A stretch of DNA of 64,000 nt, from positions 248,001-312,000 of the forward strand of contig CANLWS010000002.1 in assembly GCA_947494925.1 (NCBI GenBank). The letters run 5' to 3'. This document shows positions 47,767 through 58,795 of this stretch, one piece after another (position 1 is the stretch's first letter; every line of letters begins with the position of its first letter). The translations under genes and the position numbers were made by a program. The DNA is from an uncultured Alteromonadaceae bacterium. Lineage in GTDB: Bacteria > Pseudomonadota > Gammaproteobacteria > Enterobacterales > Alteromonadaceae. The notes beneath the pieces were generated by a model. That model did not search any database and had not been told where the DNA came from. It saw nothing but the letters and a program-made list of their open reading frames with translations.

Positions 47767-48831
47767 TCAGATTAAGCGCAAGTGGACTGTGATTTCTTCT
47801 CTGTCATGGTAAAGGTGTTTAGCCTGAATTTCATACCTGCATGAACTATCGCACATCACCTGTTCAATTATATCAAAGGCTTCGCCCAAAGATTCATATC
47901 GACGTTTCATCGGCAACTTTAAATTGAATATTGCCTCCGTACACCATTTTTTAGCCACCCATTGAGCCATCAATTTTGCGACCCGTTGAGGCTGTTCTAT
48001 CATGTCGCATACCAGCCAGTAGACGTTTTTCTTTTTAGGCTCGTATTTAAATCCATCTGCGGCGAAATAACTCACCTGTCCGGTTTCCATGAGCCCCTCA
48101 TCCATCGCACCATTGTCTACAGCTTGCACGAACATTCCACGTGCCACCAGCTGATATGTCCAACCACCGGGACAAGCACCTAAATCCACAGCCTGTAAAC
48201 CGGGAGCCAGGCGCAGGGCTTGCTGTTCTTTAGCTATAAAGACCTGAAAAGCTTCGTCCAATTTTAAGGTAGAGCGGCTAGGTGCTTTTGAAGGGAACTT
48301 AAGACGCAATATTCCAAGAGGCTGAGGTGAATTATTTGTGCTGAGCGAGCAGCCTATATAAGCGCTTGCGCCATCAGGGAAAAAAACATGTAGAACGGGC
48401 TTTTGGTCGGTTGGTTTAGCGGTCAACTTTTGCTGTTTACGCAATGCCTGTCGCAAAGGCACACTGAATTTCCGACAAAACTTTGAAAGCTCCCTCCCTT
48501 CTGAGGTATCCGAGTATTCAACGCGCAAATCACCACAAAGAGGCAAAGCATCACTGCTGTTCAATAAGGTAGAAATTCTATCTTGCGGATCCAAATCATC
48601 CAGTAATTCAGAACACATGAACATCTGTCGGGCAAAAATGAGTTTACTGAACTTCAATTTACCGAGCAGAATTTCTGCCTGTTCAGCCTGATGACAGTGG
48701 AAAACGATATACCCCTGATTAGCCTTAAATTGAGGGTAACCATAAATTTGTAGTGCACTGCTTTTGTCCAATATTTCATTGCCCAAATCTTTCTCAAATC
48801 CTGCGCGGCAATAAAACAGCAGACTCTTCAT
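47767..48831 (-). CDS. rlmM: 23S rRNA 2'-O-ribose C2498 methyltransferase
   Basis: 354 residues from ATG 48831, where MKSLLFYCRAGFEKDLGNEI begins. The start overlaps the DUF423 stop by 4 bases and has GGAGGCGAG just upstream. An N-terminal THUMP-like part precedes the SAM-binding Rossmann domain with DLGACPGGWTYQLV (near 218) and the K-D-K-E-type residues of 2'-O-methyltransferases (FNLKLPMK). It methylates C2498 of 23S rRNA. The gene order gcvA-(hydrolase)-ygdD-rlmM matches E. coli apart from the inserted hydrolase. Confidence 0.94.
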   Translation of the reverse strand: MKSLLFYCRAGFEKDLGNEILDKSSALQIYGYPQFKANQGYIVFHCHQAEQAEILLGKLKFSKLIFARQMFMCSELLDDLDPQDRISTLLNSSDALPLCGDLRVEYSDTSEGRELSKFCRKFSVPLRQALRKQQKLTAKPTDQKPVLHVFFPDGASAYIGCSLSTNNSPQPLGILRLKFPSKAPSRSTLKLDEAFQVFIAKEQQALRLAPGLQAVDLGACPGGWTYQLVARGMFVQAVDNGAMDEGLMETGQVSYFAADGFKYEPKKKNVYWLVCDMIEQPQRVAKLMAQWVAKKWCTEAIFNLKLPMKRRYESLGEAFDIIEQVMCDSSCRYEIQAKHLYHDREEITVHLRLI

Positions 48832-49208
48832 TTCTCGCCTCCCATGCTTTGAATCAATGACACAAGCAAAGATCCCCAGCCAAGAATAAAACAGATACCG
48901 CCCAAGGGCGTAATCGGACCAAACCATTTTATTTGGGTTAACGCTAGGGCGTACAAACTGCCACTGAATAATACAATGCCGGCCAACATCAAGCTTGCAG
49001 ACCAGAGCAATAGAGTATCTGGGCTATTCTTATACATGATAAACACTAGCATGATGGCAAGTGCATGATACATCTGGTATTGAACTCCGGTTTGAAAAGT
49101 TGCCAGCAGATCTTCGGATAATTGTCCTTTTAAGCCGTGTGCTGCGAACGCCCCAAATGCCACAGCCAACAATCCTGCCAACACGGCGCCAATGGCAATA
49201 AACTTCAT
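48828..49208 (-). CDS. ygdD: DUF423-family membrane protein (YgdD)
   Basis: 126 residues with four membrane helices. The N-terminus MKFIAIGAVLAGLLAVAFGA followed by FAAHGLKGQL and the C-terminal PLGGICFILGWGSL are diagnostic of YgdD/DUF423. Function unknown. It overlaps the hydrolase stop (4 bases) and the rlmM start (4 bases), so translation of the three genes is coupled. Confidence 0.93.
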   Translation of the reverse strand: MKFIAIGAVLAGLLAVAFGAFAAHGLKGQLSEDLLATFQTGVQYQMYHALAIMLVFIMYKNSPDTLLLWSASLMLAGIVLFSGSLYALALTQIKWFGPITPLGGICFILGWGSLLVSLIQSMGGEK

Positions 49209-49816
49209 AACTGATCCCTGATAAATTGACTAATATGGAGGGCGGCTTCTTGCAGGTGCGCATCTAGCGTGTACCCACTTGCCTTGCGAGGCTTAAAACT
49301 GTGATCACCATCAGGCAAATAAATACATTTAATTGCCTCTGGCAGGTTATAAGTTTCAATTTCTTCCTGCCGACCAAAGGTATCTCTTTCGCCTTGCATA
49401 ATTAGCATGGGTTTCTCGACTGACTTTAAATGTTCCACTCGCAACTTTTCCGGTTTACCGGGTGGATGAAATGGATATCCAAGACAAATACATGCCTTTG
49501 CGTCGCTCTTTTCAAATAACATACTGGCAACTCGCCCACCCATTGATTTTCCGCCAATAAAGATGGGAAGCGAATTATTCAGACTGGTAATTTGTGCCTC
49601 AAATGCCTCGAGCAACACCGGCATCCTGTTTGGTGGCTGGCGCCTGCCAAGCTCTGTCGCTTTTTGCATATATGGAAAATCGAAAAGAATGACATCAATA
49701 TTTTGTTGTGCCAGTAGCTCCGCTACGCGCTGCATGAAATCACTGTATTTACCCGCACCTGCCCCATGGGCAAAAACAAACTGGGCTATCGGTCTGGAGT
49801 CGCTTTCAGATGACAT
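49205..49816 (-). CDS. alpha/beta hydrolase (KANL3/Tex30-like)
   Basis: 203 residues from ATG 49816, with an alternative ATG at 49819. The start overlaps the gcvA 3' end by 11 bases. Alpha/beta fold with FAHGAGAGKYSDFM near the start, the nucleophile elbow GGKSMGGRVA and GDHSFKP, the C-terminal His. This pattern matches the KANL3/Tex30-like (dienelactone-hydrolase-related) family. Substrate unknown. It is the only gene here that breaks the E. coli gcvA-ygdD-rlmM order. Confidence 0.85.
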   Translation of the reverse strand: MSSESDSRPIAQFVFAHGAGAGKYSDFMQRVAELLAQQNIDVILFDFPYMQKATELGRRQPPNRMPVLLEAFEAQITSLNNSLPIFIGGKSMGGRVASMLFEKSDAKACICLGYPFHPPGKPEKLRVEHLKSVEKPMLIMQGERDTFGRQEEIETYNLPEAIKCIYLPDGDHSFKPRKASGYTLDAHLQEAALHISQFIRDQL

Positions 49817-50714
49817 CATCACCCTCTTGTTCTCTTTCAACTTGGGTCAATAACCATTCTCTGAAAATCGATATCTTACCTAATTCTGCCAACGACTGAT
49901 GACACACCAGATAATAGGCACTTTTACTGACCAGCTTTTCTTCGAAAGGACATATCAACCTTCCTGCTGCCAATTCCGGACGAACCAGAACGCTATGGCC
50001 CAAAGCAATCCCCTGACCCAGTGCTGCTGCCTGTAAGACAAGCATCGAGTGGCTGAAAATAGGGCCTTGTTCCACATTAATGCCCGGCACATTAAAATGT
50101 CGAACCCAGTTTTTCCAAGCTTCTCTTGACGCATCATGAAGTAGCTGATGATGTTGCAGATCCTCGAGAACTTCCAACGGCTTGTTTCCCTGAAATAATG
50201 AAGGTGCGCAAACGGGTGTCAGATAATCAGCATGTAACTTATCAGCGTGCAAACCGGCCCATTTTCCACGCCCGTAATAAATCGCCACGTCAATATCATC
50301 GGCCAAAAAACCTTCATCAAAATCCACCGCTTTAATACGCACGTCGATCTCGGGGTTCAGTCGCGTAAAATCGCTGATTCTGGGGACCAGCCACTGAATG
50401 GCAAGACTTGGAGGAAGCGCGACAGTGATGGCGCCTTTTGCACCCTTTGCCAATAGTCTCTCAGTGGCATCCTGTATTGCATGAAAAATATCTTTGAGAT
50501 CCAAAAAGTAACTCTGACCTTCTTCAGTCAGAAGAAGTGAGCGATTTTTCCGAAGGAATAATTTCATCGACAGAAATTCTTCCAGGGCTTTGATTTGATG
50601 GCTCACTGCAGCTTGAGTCACAAACAACTCGTCTGCGGCTTTGGTAAAGCTTAAGTGTCGGGCAGCCGCTTCAAACGCTTTCAGAGAGTTAAGAGGGGGA
50701 AGCCGTCGGCTCAT
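49806..50714 (-). CDS. gcvA: GcvA-type LysR-family transcriptional regulator
   Basis: 302 residues. N-terminal winged helix-turn-helix (LSFTKAADELFVTQAAVSHQ, near 21-40) and the typical RLPPLNSLKAFEAAARH start of the GcvA group, then a two-lobed LysR effector domain. In E. coli GcvA controls the glycine cleavage operon. The same neighbours (ygdD and rlmM) support orthology, while direct targets in this organism are not visible. It is transcribed away from the secreted 92-residue gene. Confidence 0.9.
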   Translation of the reverse strand: MSRRLPPLNSLKAFEAAARHLSFTKAADELFVTQAAVSHQIKALEEFLSMKLFLRKNRSLLLTEEGQSYFLDLKDIFHAIQDATERLLAKGAKGAITVALPPSLAIQWLVPRISDFTRLNPEIDVRIKAVDFDEGFLADDIDVAIYYGRGKWAGLHADKLHADYLTPVCAPSLFQGNKPLEVLEDLQHHQLLHDASREAWKNWVRHFNVPGINVEQGPIFSHSMLVLQAAALGQGIALGHSVLVRPELAAGRLICPFEEKLVSKSAYYLVCHQSLAELGKISIFREWLLTQVEREQEGDDVI

Positions 50715-50959
50715 AAGAAAAATATACTCCCTTCAATGATCAAAGTGGCCAGTTGAATACTTATAAAATCATTAACTGACATTAGTTTTTCTAATTAAAA
50801 GCCATACAATATGTCATTTTATTAGTGCGAATTAATCGATTATTATTTAATCCGTTTATAAATAATTTCCTTATAAATCAATAACTAAATAAATACATCT
50901 GGTTAACAAATAAATCACACAAATTTAAAATTAACATTAATTAACTTTAGGTAATAAAA

Positions 50960-51238
50960 ATGAAATTAGCAAAAACCATATTTTTAAGCAGTCTAACTGC
51001 ATTATTATTTACACACAATGCATATTCAGTTCAGAAAGCCAATATGCAATCTCTGGCTTCTAACGAAATTAACGCGTTGTTAAACGTTTCTCGTCAAGCT
51101 ATTCAGCCTATTGAAACAAAACGAATCATTGCTAGACAAATTGAAAAGCAATTGCTCGAATTACAAACTCACGATCTGATTGAAAGTGCGACTCGTCAGC
51201 TACCAAAGAATCGTTTCAAGGTAATAATTGCCGACTAA
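50960..51238 (+). CDS. secreted small protein of unknown function, 92 aa
   Basis: I do not recognise this protein. It has a signal peptide (MKLAKTIFLSSLTALLFTHN, cleaved near AYS) and a mature chain of about 70 residues, helical, rich in Ile, Gln, Arg and Glu, with no cysteine, so probably a periplasmic helix pair. It is preceded by about 245 bases of very AT-rich sequence holding its promoter, with a modest AGG site upstream. It lies between the divergent gcvA and the convergent kdsA. Confidence 0.6.
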   Translation: MKLAKTIFLSSLTALLFTHNAYSVQKANMQSLASNEINALLNVSRQAIQPIETKRIIARQIEKQLLELQTHDLIESATRQLPKNRFKVIIAD

Positions 51239-51278
51239 GCACGGCCACTTAGATACCTAATTCGATGTTAATTGCGGC

Positions 51279-51308
51279 CCATGTTCTCGTTTTTTGACGG
51301 GAACATGG
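51279..51308. terminator. long hairpin between convergent genes
   Basis: An 11-bp stem, CCATGTTCTCG with CGGGAACATGG (one T-G pair), and the loop TTTTTTGA. It sits between the 92-residue gene and the kdsA stop. There is no T tract after it on either strand, so it is a non-canonical terminator or another RNA structure. Confidence 0.4.
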
Positions 51309-51317
51309 ATTCGTTAA

Positions 51318-52226
<909 letters not shown>

Positions 52227-52281
52227 TTAACGGACAAATGGAGAGAGCTTAGCAGAAACCAGTGTATTAATTGAAAAGCGA

Positions 52282-53124
52282 CTAATGGAATACCATTTGT
52301 GGCGCGCTACTGAGATGGCGTATCTGAAGTTTTAGGAGCTGTGCCGCAGGATCTTGAGGGCATTGACGGATAAAGTATTGGTAGTCTGCCATAGCCACCT
52401 GAGGACATTCCAGTTGATGGAGTAAATATCCTCGGTCCCGCCTTTCATAAGGGTCATCAGGGCAGAAGTATATCAACATTTCAATTGTTGCAAGTGCTGC
52501 CTGATACTTCTCTTCCTTAATAAAGGCCGCCTTAAGGTTTTGCAGTAACCTTTGAACTATTTCTTGTGGTTCAGCGGCTGCAATAGCTTCTGCCGGCATT
52601 TCTTCTTCCTCGATATCACCAAGAATACTGAAGTACAGTTTCTCGAGTTCTTGCCAGCTGAGAAACTTCCCATTAAGTGGATCCACAAACAGCGCCCTGT
52701 CTTTGGATGGTTGATAACGGATCAGGAAATGGCCGGGAAAATTGACGCCTGCAACCTCAAAACCCAGTGTATTGGCAATGTGGCAGAATAATATCGATAA
52801 CGTGACGGGGATCCCGGTGCGATAATCTATGACTTCATTGAGCAAGCTGTACTTGGAAGAGAAAAAGTCATCTTCGCTGCCACTAAAGGCTAATTTGGTG
52901 TAGAAGCGTTTAACCAGCTCTTTAAAGCCGTGCTCATCATTTTTAAACAGAATCATGTCATCCACAACGGCCCTGGTGAGCACATCGACTCTGGTTTTAT
53001 AGTCAGCAGCAGAAACGTCAGGACTGAAATGACTCGCCACCAGTAAGCTAGCAGTCAAGGTATCCTGATTTTTAATCGCTTCTTTTAAACTTAGCACTTC
53101 CATTCCCGGATTTATTGACGACAT
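52282..53124 (-). CDS. sirB1: SirB1-family transglutaminase-like/TPR protein
   Basis: 280 residues. N-terminal transglutaminase-like domain (about 35-190) with GIPVTLSILFCHIANTLG, FPGHFLIRY and VDPLNGKFL, followed by a C-terminal tetratricopeptide part (about 200-270). The family is the YchA/SirB1 group, whose biochemical role is unsettled. It stands in the conserved hemA-prfA-prmC-sirB2-sirB1-kdsA order, 31 bases after sirB2. Confidence 0.9.
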   Translation of the reverse strand: MSSINPGMEVLSLKEAIKNQDTLTASLLVASHFSPDVSAADYKTRVDVLTRAVVDDMILFKNDEHGFKELVKRFYTKLAFSGSEDDFFSSKYSLLNEVIDYRTGIPVTLSILFCHIANTLGFEVAGVNFPGHFLIRYQPSKDRALFVDPLNGKFLSWQELEKLYFSILGDIEEEEMPAEAIAAAEPQEIVQRLLQNLKAAFIKEEKYQAALATIEMLIYFCPDDPYERRDRGYLLHQLECPQVAMADYQYFIRQCPQDPAAQLLKLQIRHLSSAPQMVFH

Positions 53125-53155
53125 ATTCTTATCGGTAATTTTTATTTAAGCTTGA

Positions 53156-53530
53156 TTAAAGGAACAGAGGCTGTTTAAACACAGCGATTTTTGCAGTGAG
53201 CCCGATAATTACAATAGCACCGACAAATCCCATGCTTCGGGTTAACGCGGTATTCGCCCACTTTAGCGTCCACAACCCCATAAGAATATACAATATGATG
53301 CCTATTACTTTTTGCGTTAACCAAGCATCAACAAAAGGGTACTGAGCAATTATCACGCATAAGCCCAAGGCACTTGCCAGCAATATAGTGTCGTTGATAT
53401 GCGGTACAACTTTGACCCACTTCTTCTGCAACAAGGGGGACGCTCGCAATGCCCAGACAAAACGTAGACTAAATAAAATCAGACTTATGATTATTGCGGT
53501 CAAATGAATATGTTTAACAATGGTGTACAT
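53156..53530 (-). CDS. sirB2: SirB2-family inner-membrane protein
   Basis: 124 residues with four membrane helices. The N-terminal KHIHLTAIIISLILFSLRF (conserved His) and PHINDTILL match SirB2/YchQ. Function unknown. It is separated from prmC by an inserted HD-GYP gene, where E. coli has the two adjacent. Confidence 0.9.
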   Translation of the reverse strand: MYTIVKHIHLTAIIISLILFSLRFVWALRASPLLQKKWVKVVPHINDTILLASALGLCVIIAQYPFVDAWLTQKVIGIILYILMGLWTLKWANTALTRSMGFVGAIVIIGLTAKIAVFKQPLFL

Positions 53531-53720
53531 CTGAATGGTCCCAATAGCGCGTCAATGGTATTGCACCAAGACTATTATTATTTTTATGGGCGGAACTGTA
53601 CTGCTAGATTGATTGAAAATCGAGTGTTGATTCAGTTAATTTTGCTAACTGACTGACACAAAGACAAATTTAGTTTTGAGACAATTTAATGTGGTCAGGC
53701 GAAGGCCCAACTAACTTAAA

Positions 53721-55271
53721 CTAAACCGGATCAGAATAGGTTGCTTGAATGACTTCGATTGCTTCAATGTTCTCAAGAAGCAAATCAACCAACTTAGGTT
53801 CAAATTGCTTACCACGTTCGGCACGAAAAACATCAAGTACTTTCTCCAAAGGCCAGGCATCTTTGTAATACAATTTACTGCGCAGCGCGTCATAAACATC
53901 AGCAACAGCGGTAATCCGGCTAAAGATATGAATGTTTTCCCCAACCAAACCTCTTGGGTAACCGTTACCATTCCAGTATTCATGGTGATCTCTGGCAACT
54001 TTTGCTGCGGCCTTTATAATAGGTCGCCGTGAATCTTTGAGTAGCTCATAGCCAAATTCAGCGTGGTTTTTGACTACCAATTTTTCTTCTTCATTCAATT
54101 CACCAGGTTTTGATAAAATATTCGCAGGGATTTTAAGTTTACCGATATCATGCAAGGGAACCGCTAATTTCAGGATTTCAATCTGCTCATCATCCAGACC
54201 ATATTTTCTGGCCAGCAACTCACACATGTCGACCATACGACTGATATGCTTGCCAACACTGAAATGCTGTTCCATCGCCTGCCCTAAGCGCTCAACAATT
54301 TCTCTTTGCGTATCTTCAATATCTTTAGTCAATAACACATTGTCAAAAGCGATCTGTACATTCTGTGAAAATATTTCCACCAGGTTTTTATCCATGTCTG
54401 TCAACTTGCGAGGCAAACCCGACAAATACAATAGAGAGCCGTGGGCAGATTTGCCCTGACAATAGGCAACCACGTATTCGTCTTCATAGACCAGAGATTT
54501 ATTTTTCAACGCCTTCTGGCAGGCAGCAAGCCGATCGCCGCGCACGGCGACGTTCAGAGCCTTGCCTTCGAGGTTTTCATACTCACCCTTTCCGGTAAAC
54601 ACAAAAAATTCTCTTGGTTCTACTTCGTCGATTGGTTTGGGTCCCGCCACGGCTGAAGTGATATACGCGGCTTCCTTAGTCCCGCCCAGCAGTGAAGATA
54701 GCTGTTGCACAATACCTTCAATAAAACTCTCTAAAGACCGAATTGTGAACAAGTCAGCCGACGCTGAGATGATTTTTTCCAACCCTTGGCGATTTTCTTC
54801 TATGGAAATGATGTCTCGATAGGAACGCAATGTGGCAATAACAACAGTAAATAATTTTTGTGCTGTTAATTCAGTTTTTGATTTGTAGTCGTTAATGTCA
54901 TAGTTAAGGATGACGTCGCGTTCTGGCGCCTGACCGGGCTGACCTGTTCGAAGTATGATGCGGGTAAAGTGGTTGTTGAGCTGATTTCTGACATATTCAG
55001 CCACAAGTAAACCGGCATCATCTGTTTCCATCACAACATCCAACAGAACAATAGCGATATCCTGCTGTTGCTCAAAAATCCTTTTGGCTTCTTCGCCACT
55101 GTAAGCGCTGAGGAATTCCAGCCTTTTTTCCTGAAAAACAAAATCACTAAGCGCTAGTTTTGTCACTGCATGAACTTCGGGTTCATCATCAACGATCAGA
55201 ACTTTCCAGCTACCTAAAACTTCGTGGATCTCTTCTTCAGTATCTTCGGCAAACAAAAATTCGTCAGACAT
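53721..55271 (-). CDS. response regulator with DUF3369 and HD-GYP phosphodiesterase domains
   Basis: 516 residues. Receiver domain (about 20-150) with acidic DDE at 27-29 and phosphoacceptor Asp in LLDVVMETDDAG. A DUF3369/GAF-like sensor (about 165-310) follows, then an HD-GYP domain (about 330-500) with HDIGKLKIPANIL, HHEYWNGNGYP and ADVYDAL. All metal ligands and the GYP loop are present, so c-di-GMP hydrolysis is expected. No histidine kinase is nearby, so it is an orphan regulator. It is inserted between prmC and sirB2 on the same strand, with about 190 bases downstream and 74 upstream. Confidence 0.9.
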   Translation of the reverse strand: MSDEFLFAEDTEEEIHEVLGSWKVLIVDDEPEVHAVTKLALSDFVFQEKRLEFLSAYSGEEAKRIFEQQQDIAIVLLDVVMETDDAGLLVAEYVRNQLNNHFTRIILRTGQPGQAPERDVILNYDINDYKSKTELTAQKLFTVVIATLRSYRDIISIEENRQGLEKIISASADLFTIRSLESFIEGIVQQLSSLLGGTKEAAYITSAVAGPKPIDEVEPREFFVFTGKGEYENLEGKALNVAVRGDRLAACQKALKNKSLVYEDEYVVAYCQGKSAHGSLLYLSGLPRKLTDMDKNLVEIFSQNVQIAFDNVLLTKDIEDTQREIVERLGQAMEQHFSVGKHISRMVDMCELLARKYGLDDEQIEILKLAVPLHDIGKLKIPANILSKPGELNEEEKLVVKNHAEFGYELLKDSRRPIIKAAAKVARDHHEYWNGNGYPRGLVGENIHIFSRITAVADVYDALRSKLYYKDAWPLEKVLDVFRAERGKQFEPKLVDLLLENIEAIEVIQATYSDPV

Positions 55272-55345
55272 CTACTGCTCCACTCTGTTTGACCAGAGTT
55301 AAAACTTAAAACCATGTCTCAAAATAGCGATAAACCTTTAATTTT

Positions 55346-56200
55346 TCAATTATTATTGCGACCAAGTGTCAATCTGGGCAGATTATTCAGGTCATTTTTA
55401 GTCATCACATTATCAAACCCATGAGCGGTAAGTATTTTACTCACCCCTAAAGGTTGTGAAAAACCATGTTCAAAAAGAATCCAACCATCCTTAACAAGAA
55501 ACTCCGAGGCCTGACTGACTATGCGTTTGATGTCATCCAAACCATCTGTGCCCGCAGTCAACGCCGACAGGGGCTCAAAACGCACATCTCCTTGGACTAG
55601 ATAAGGGCTGTCCTCCTCAACATAGGGCGGATTGCTGATAATCAAGTCAAATCGCTGTGAACCAAGCTGAGAAAACCAGTCACTCTGAAAGAACTCAACA
55701 TTCTGAAGCTGATTGCTCTGGGCATTTAGCTGTGCAAGTTTCACTGCATCGGTGCGCAAATCAACACCAGTTAAGGTCCAATCAGGCCGTTCAGATGCTA
55801 GTGCAAGGGCAATTGCACCTGTGCCCGTCCCCAAATCAAGCACATTTGCCTTATCAGGCAGTGGCAATTGTAAGGCTTCTTCCACCAGTAATTCGGTTTC
55901 AGGACGGGGAATGAGCGTCGTTGCATTGACAGCAAGTTCAAGTGTCCAGAAGCCTTTAAATCCAACAATGTGTGCTACCGGGTGCCCTGCCTTTCGTTTC
56001 TTTATCATATTCTCATACTGACACCTGATATCCTGCTCGATTATTTTGTCAGGCCAGGTCATCAGATAGGTATGAGAACATTGAAGGCAATGGGACAAAA
56101 TCATTCGGCAATCCAGGCCTGGAGAATCAGAATCACTGCATTGAGCCTGCCCCCAGGTCAGCAGTGACTGAATTGTGGCAGGCGGTGAGATTTCGTTCAC
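55346..56200 (-). CDS. prmC: release factor glutamine methyltransferase
   Basis: 284 residues. Methylates the Gln of the GGQ motif in RF1 and RF2 using SAM. N-terminal substrate-binding helical domain, then a Rossmann domain with VLDLGTGTGAIALALA (near 116) and the substrate-glutamine motif ISNPPYVEE (near 185). It follows prfA (its substrate RF1) by 15 bases. Confidence 0.95.
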   Translation of the reverse strand: MNEISPPATIQSLLTWGQAQCSDSDSPGLDCRMILSHCLQCSHTYLMTWPDKIIEQDIRCQYENMIKKRKAGHPVAHIVGFKGFWTLELAVNATTLIPRPETELLVEEALQLPLPDKANVLDLGTGTGAIALALASERPDWTLTGVDLRTDAVKLAQLNAQSNQLQNVEFFQSDWFSQLGSQRFDLIISNPPYVEEDSPYLVQGDVRFEPLSALTAGTDGLDDIKRIVSQASEFLVKDGWILFEHGFSQPLGVSKILTAHGFDNVMTKNDLNNLPRLTLGRNNN

Positions 56201-56215
56201 CTGTGGTCGCCCCGT

Positions 56216-57304
56216 TTATTGGTCGTCAGACAAAGACGCTAACAAGTCCGCCTGATGCTCCTGACGAATGGGTTCCAATACTGGATTCAGATCGCCAGCC
56301 ACAATTTCATCCAACCGGTATAAAGTAAGATTGATGCGATGATCTGTCACTCTTCCTTGCGGGAAGTTATAGGTTCGGATCCGTTCTGATCTGTCACCAC
56401 TGGCCACCAGATTACGTCGCGTGGAGGTTTCTTCGGCCTGTCGTTTTTCTTCTTCCAACTGGTTCAGTCTGGATTGTAATACAGACATCGCTTTAGCACG
56501 GTTTTTATGCTGGGAACGCTCATCCTGACACTCCACCACTATGCCACTTGGCATGTGCGTGATCCGAATAGCAGAATCTGTTTTGTTTACATGCTGACCA
56601 CCGGAACCTGATGCTCTGAATGTATCAATTTTCAAGTCAGCTTTATTGATTTCGATGGCTTCTGATTCGGGAATTTCAGGCATTACCACAACGGTACAAG
56701 CAGACGTATGTATCCGTCCTTGTGATTCTGTTTCAGGAACGCGTTGAACCCGGTGACCACCTGATTCAAATTTCATCACACCATAAGCGCCATCACCCTG
56801 AATATTGGCAATAACTTCTTTGTAACCACCGTGTTCTCCTTCATTGGCAGTCACCAGTTCAACCCGCCATCCTTGTGTTTCGGCATAACGGCTGTACATG
56901 CGAAACAGATCACCGGCAAAAATTGCGGCCTCATCACCACCCGCTCCTGCACGAACCTCCAGAAAACAACTGCTATCGTCATTAGGATCTTTGGGTAGTA
57001 ACAATATCTGCAGCTCAGATTCGTAAGATTCAATGTCAGATTTAGCTTGCTTATATTCTTCCTGAGCCATTTCGCGCATTTCTGCATCATCTTCCTGCAT
57101 CATTTCCTGTGCAGATTGAAAGTCTTCCATCGCCTGTTGGTAATTTCTGAACACCTTCACTACATCTTCAAGCTGCGAATATTCTTTAGAAAGCGCTCTG
57201 AACTTTTCTTGATCTGAAATCGTTTCTGCATCCCCAAGTAAAGCCTGCACCTCTTCAAAGCGTTCAATAAGGGACTCTAATTTACGTACTACAGATTCTT
57301 TCAT
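56216..57304 (-). CDS. prfA: peptide chain release factor 1
   Basis: 362 residues. Recognises UAA and UAG and triggers peptide release. The peptidyl-transferase motif [15 protein letters not shown] (near 230) and the codon-reading segment with [15 protein letters not shown] (near 185-200) are intact. Located 84 bases after hemA and 15 before prmC, as in E. coli. Confidence 0.97.
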   Translation of the reverse strand: MKESVVRKLESLIERFEEVQALLGDAETISDQEKFRALSKEYSQLEDVVKVFRNYQQAMEDFQSAQEMMQEDDAEMREMAQEEYKQAKSDIESYESELQILLLPKDPNDDSSCFLEVRAGAGGDEAAIFAGDLFRMYSRYAETQGWRVELVTANEGEHGGYKEVIANIQGDGAYGVMKFESGGHRVQRVPETESQGRIHTSACTVVVMPEIPESEAIEINKADLKIDTFRASGSGGQHVNKTDSAIRITHMPSGIVVECQDERSQHKNRAKAMSVLQSRLNQLEEEKRQAEETSTRRNLVASGDRSERIRTYNFPQGRVTDHRINLTLYRLDEIVAGDLNPVLEPIRQEHQADLLASLSDDQ

Positions 57305-57388
57305 AATTTTCCTGTTCGTCTTGCCACCCCGACTTAGTCATGGGGTACTTTTGGCAATGTTTCCACTCTAACCCTTTAAAAATGCTGG

Positions 57389-58651
57389 CTATTCAACATC
57401 GTGACTTAAGCCAAGAATTTTACTGAGCACTTTAAGGCTTTCTTTATCTTGATTTTGCGCTGCATCTTTCAGCGCTTTTGTCGGTCCGTGCAGCAATGCA
57501 TTAGTGAGTTTGTTGGCTAATTCAGAGACAACCTGCTCGGGATCTTTTCCCTCTTTTATCTGATTAATTGCACGTTGCTGTATTTTATCACGCTGTGCTT
57601 CGCTGCCTCGTCTGAACTCTTTCAACAGATCAATAGACTCCTGCGATTGATTCCAATTAATGAAAGACTGCGCCTGCTGAGCAATCATGCTTTCAGCTTC
57701 AACAGCTGCGCTTTGTCTTCCCGCAACATTTTGCTCCACAATATGCTGTAAGTCATCGACGCTATACAGGTATGCATCATCAAGCTCAGCGACTTCAGCT
57801 TCAATATCTCTCGGGACTGCTAGGTCCACTAAAAACATGGGTTTATGTCGTCGCTGTTTTAGCGCTCGTTCTATAATTCCTTTACCTATTATAGGTAATT
57901 GACTGGCAGTAGAGCTAATAACGATATCAGCTTCATGCAGCTTGTCCGGGATCTGTGACAGTGTCAGAACATTAGCACCAATTGGTTCCGCCAGGCTTCT
58001 TGCTCGTTCTGTTGTTCTATTAGCCACAGAAATCTGCGTCACTTTTTGGTCTCGCAGGTGTTTGGCGACCAATTCAATGGTCTCGCCCGCGCCAACCAGG
58101 AGCACACGCGTTGAAGCCAGCGAAGAAAAAATATGTTTTGCCAACTGAACTGCAGCAAAGGCAACAGAAACAGCATTGGCCCCAATGTCGGTTTCACTAC
58201 GTACTTTTTTAGCCACAGAGAATGTCTGCTGAAACAAACGTTCAAAGGTACCATTGACTGAACCGGAGTTTTTCGCATCAACAAACGCCTGTTTAACCTG
58301 CCCTAATATTTGTGGTTCACCCAGGATCATCGAATCCAACCCACTGGCCACTCGCATCAGGTGTTCAATGGCGTGTTTCTGATCATGTAAATAACTGTTT
58401 TTCCTCAATTGTAATAGATCAACACCATGATATTGCGCAAGCCAGTCACTGATTTTTTCCGCTCCGTGGTCATCAGCAAGTGCATAAACTTCTGTTCGAT
58501 TGCAGGTGGATACAATGACTGACTCAGATACGCCCGTTGTTTCGCGTAGTGAGATCAGTGCATCAACCAACGACTCTGGTGAAAAAGCGACTTTCTCACG
58601 CAATTCGACAGGTGCAGTTTTATGATTCACGCCAAAGGCAAAAAATGTCAT
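57389..58651 (-). CDS. hemA: glutamyl-tRNA reductase
   Basis: 420 residues from ATG 58651 ([20 protein letters not shown]). Upstream codons are not conserved. NADPH-dependent first committed step of the C5 route to 5-aminolevulinate and heme. The catalytic Cys is in STCNRTEVY (near 50), the Rossmann loop is [17 protein letters not shown] (near 184), and a C-terminal dimerisation helix follows. It is the first gene of hemA-prfA-prmC and diverges from lolB across about 140 bases. Confidence 0.96.
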   Translation of the reverse strand: MTFFAFGVNHKTAPVELREKVAFSPESLVDALISLRETTGVSESVIVSTCNRTEVYALADDHGAEKISDWLAQYHGVDLLQLRKNSYLHDQKHAIEHLMRVASGLDSMILGEPQILGQVKQAFVDAKNSGSVNGTFERLFQQTFSVAKKVRSETDIGANAVSVAFAAVQLAKHIFSSLASTRVLLVGAGETIELVAKHLRDQKVTQISVANRTTERARSLAEPIGANVLTLSQIPDKLHEADIVISSTASQLPIIGKGIIERALKQRRHKPMFLVDLAVPRDIEAEVAELDDAYLYSVDDLQHIVEQNVAGRQSAAVEAESMIAQQAQSFINWNQSQESIDLLKEFRRGSEAQRDKIQQRAINQIKEGKDPEQVVSELANKLTNALLHGPTKALKDAAQNQDKESLKVLSKILGLSHDVE

Positions 58652-58795
58652 GGGGATAACAGCTAGGTCTAATTTATTTCTAAAGTGATTCGGGTGCGGC
58701 ATTGTACGCAAAAGCCAAAACTATTGAAAGCGTTGGCCTTTGTGTGTTCCCATATAATGACTTTATATCAGATTTGAACCGAGCCAAACGACTTT

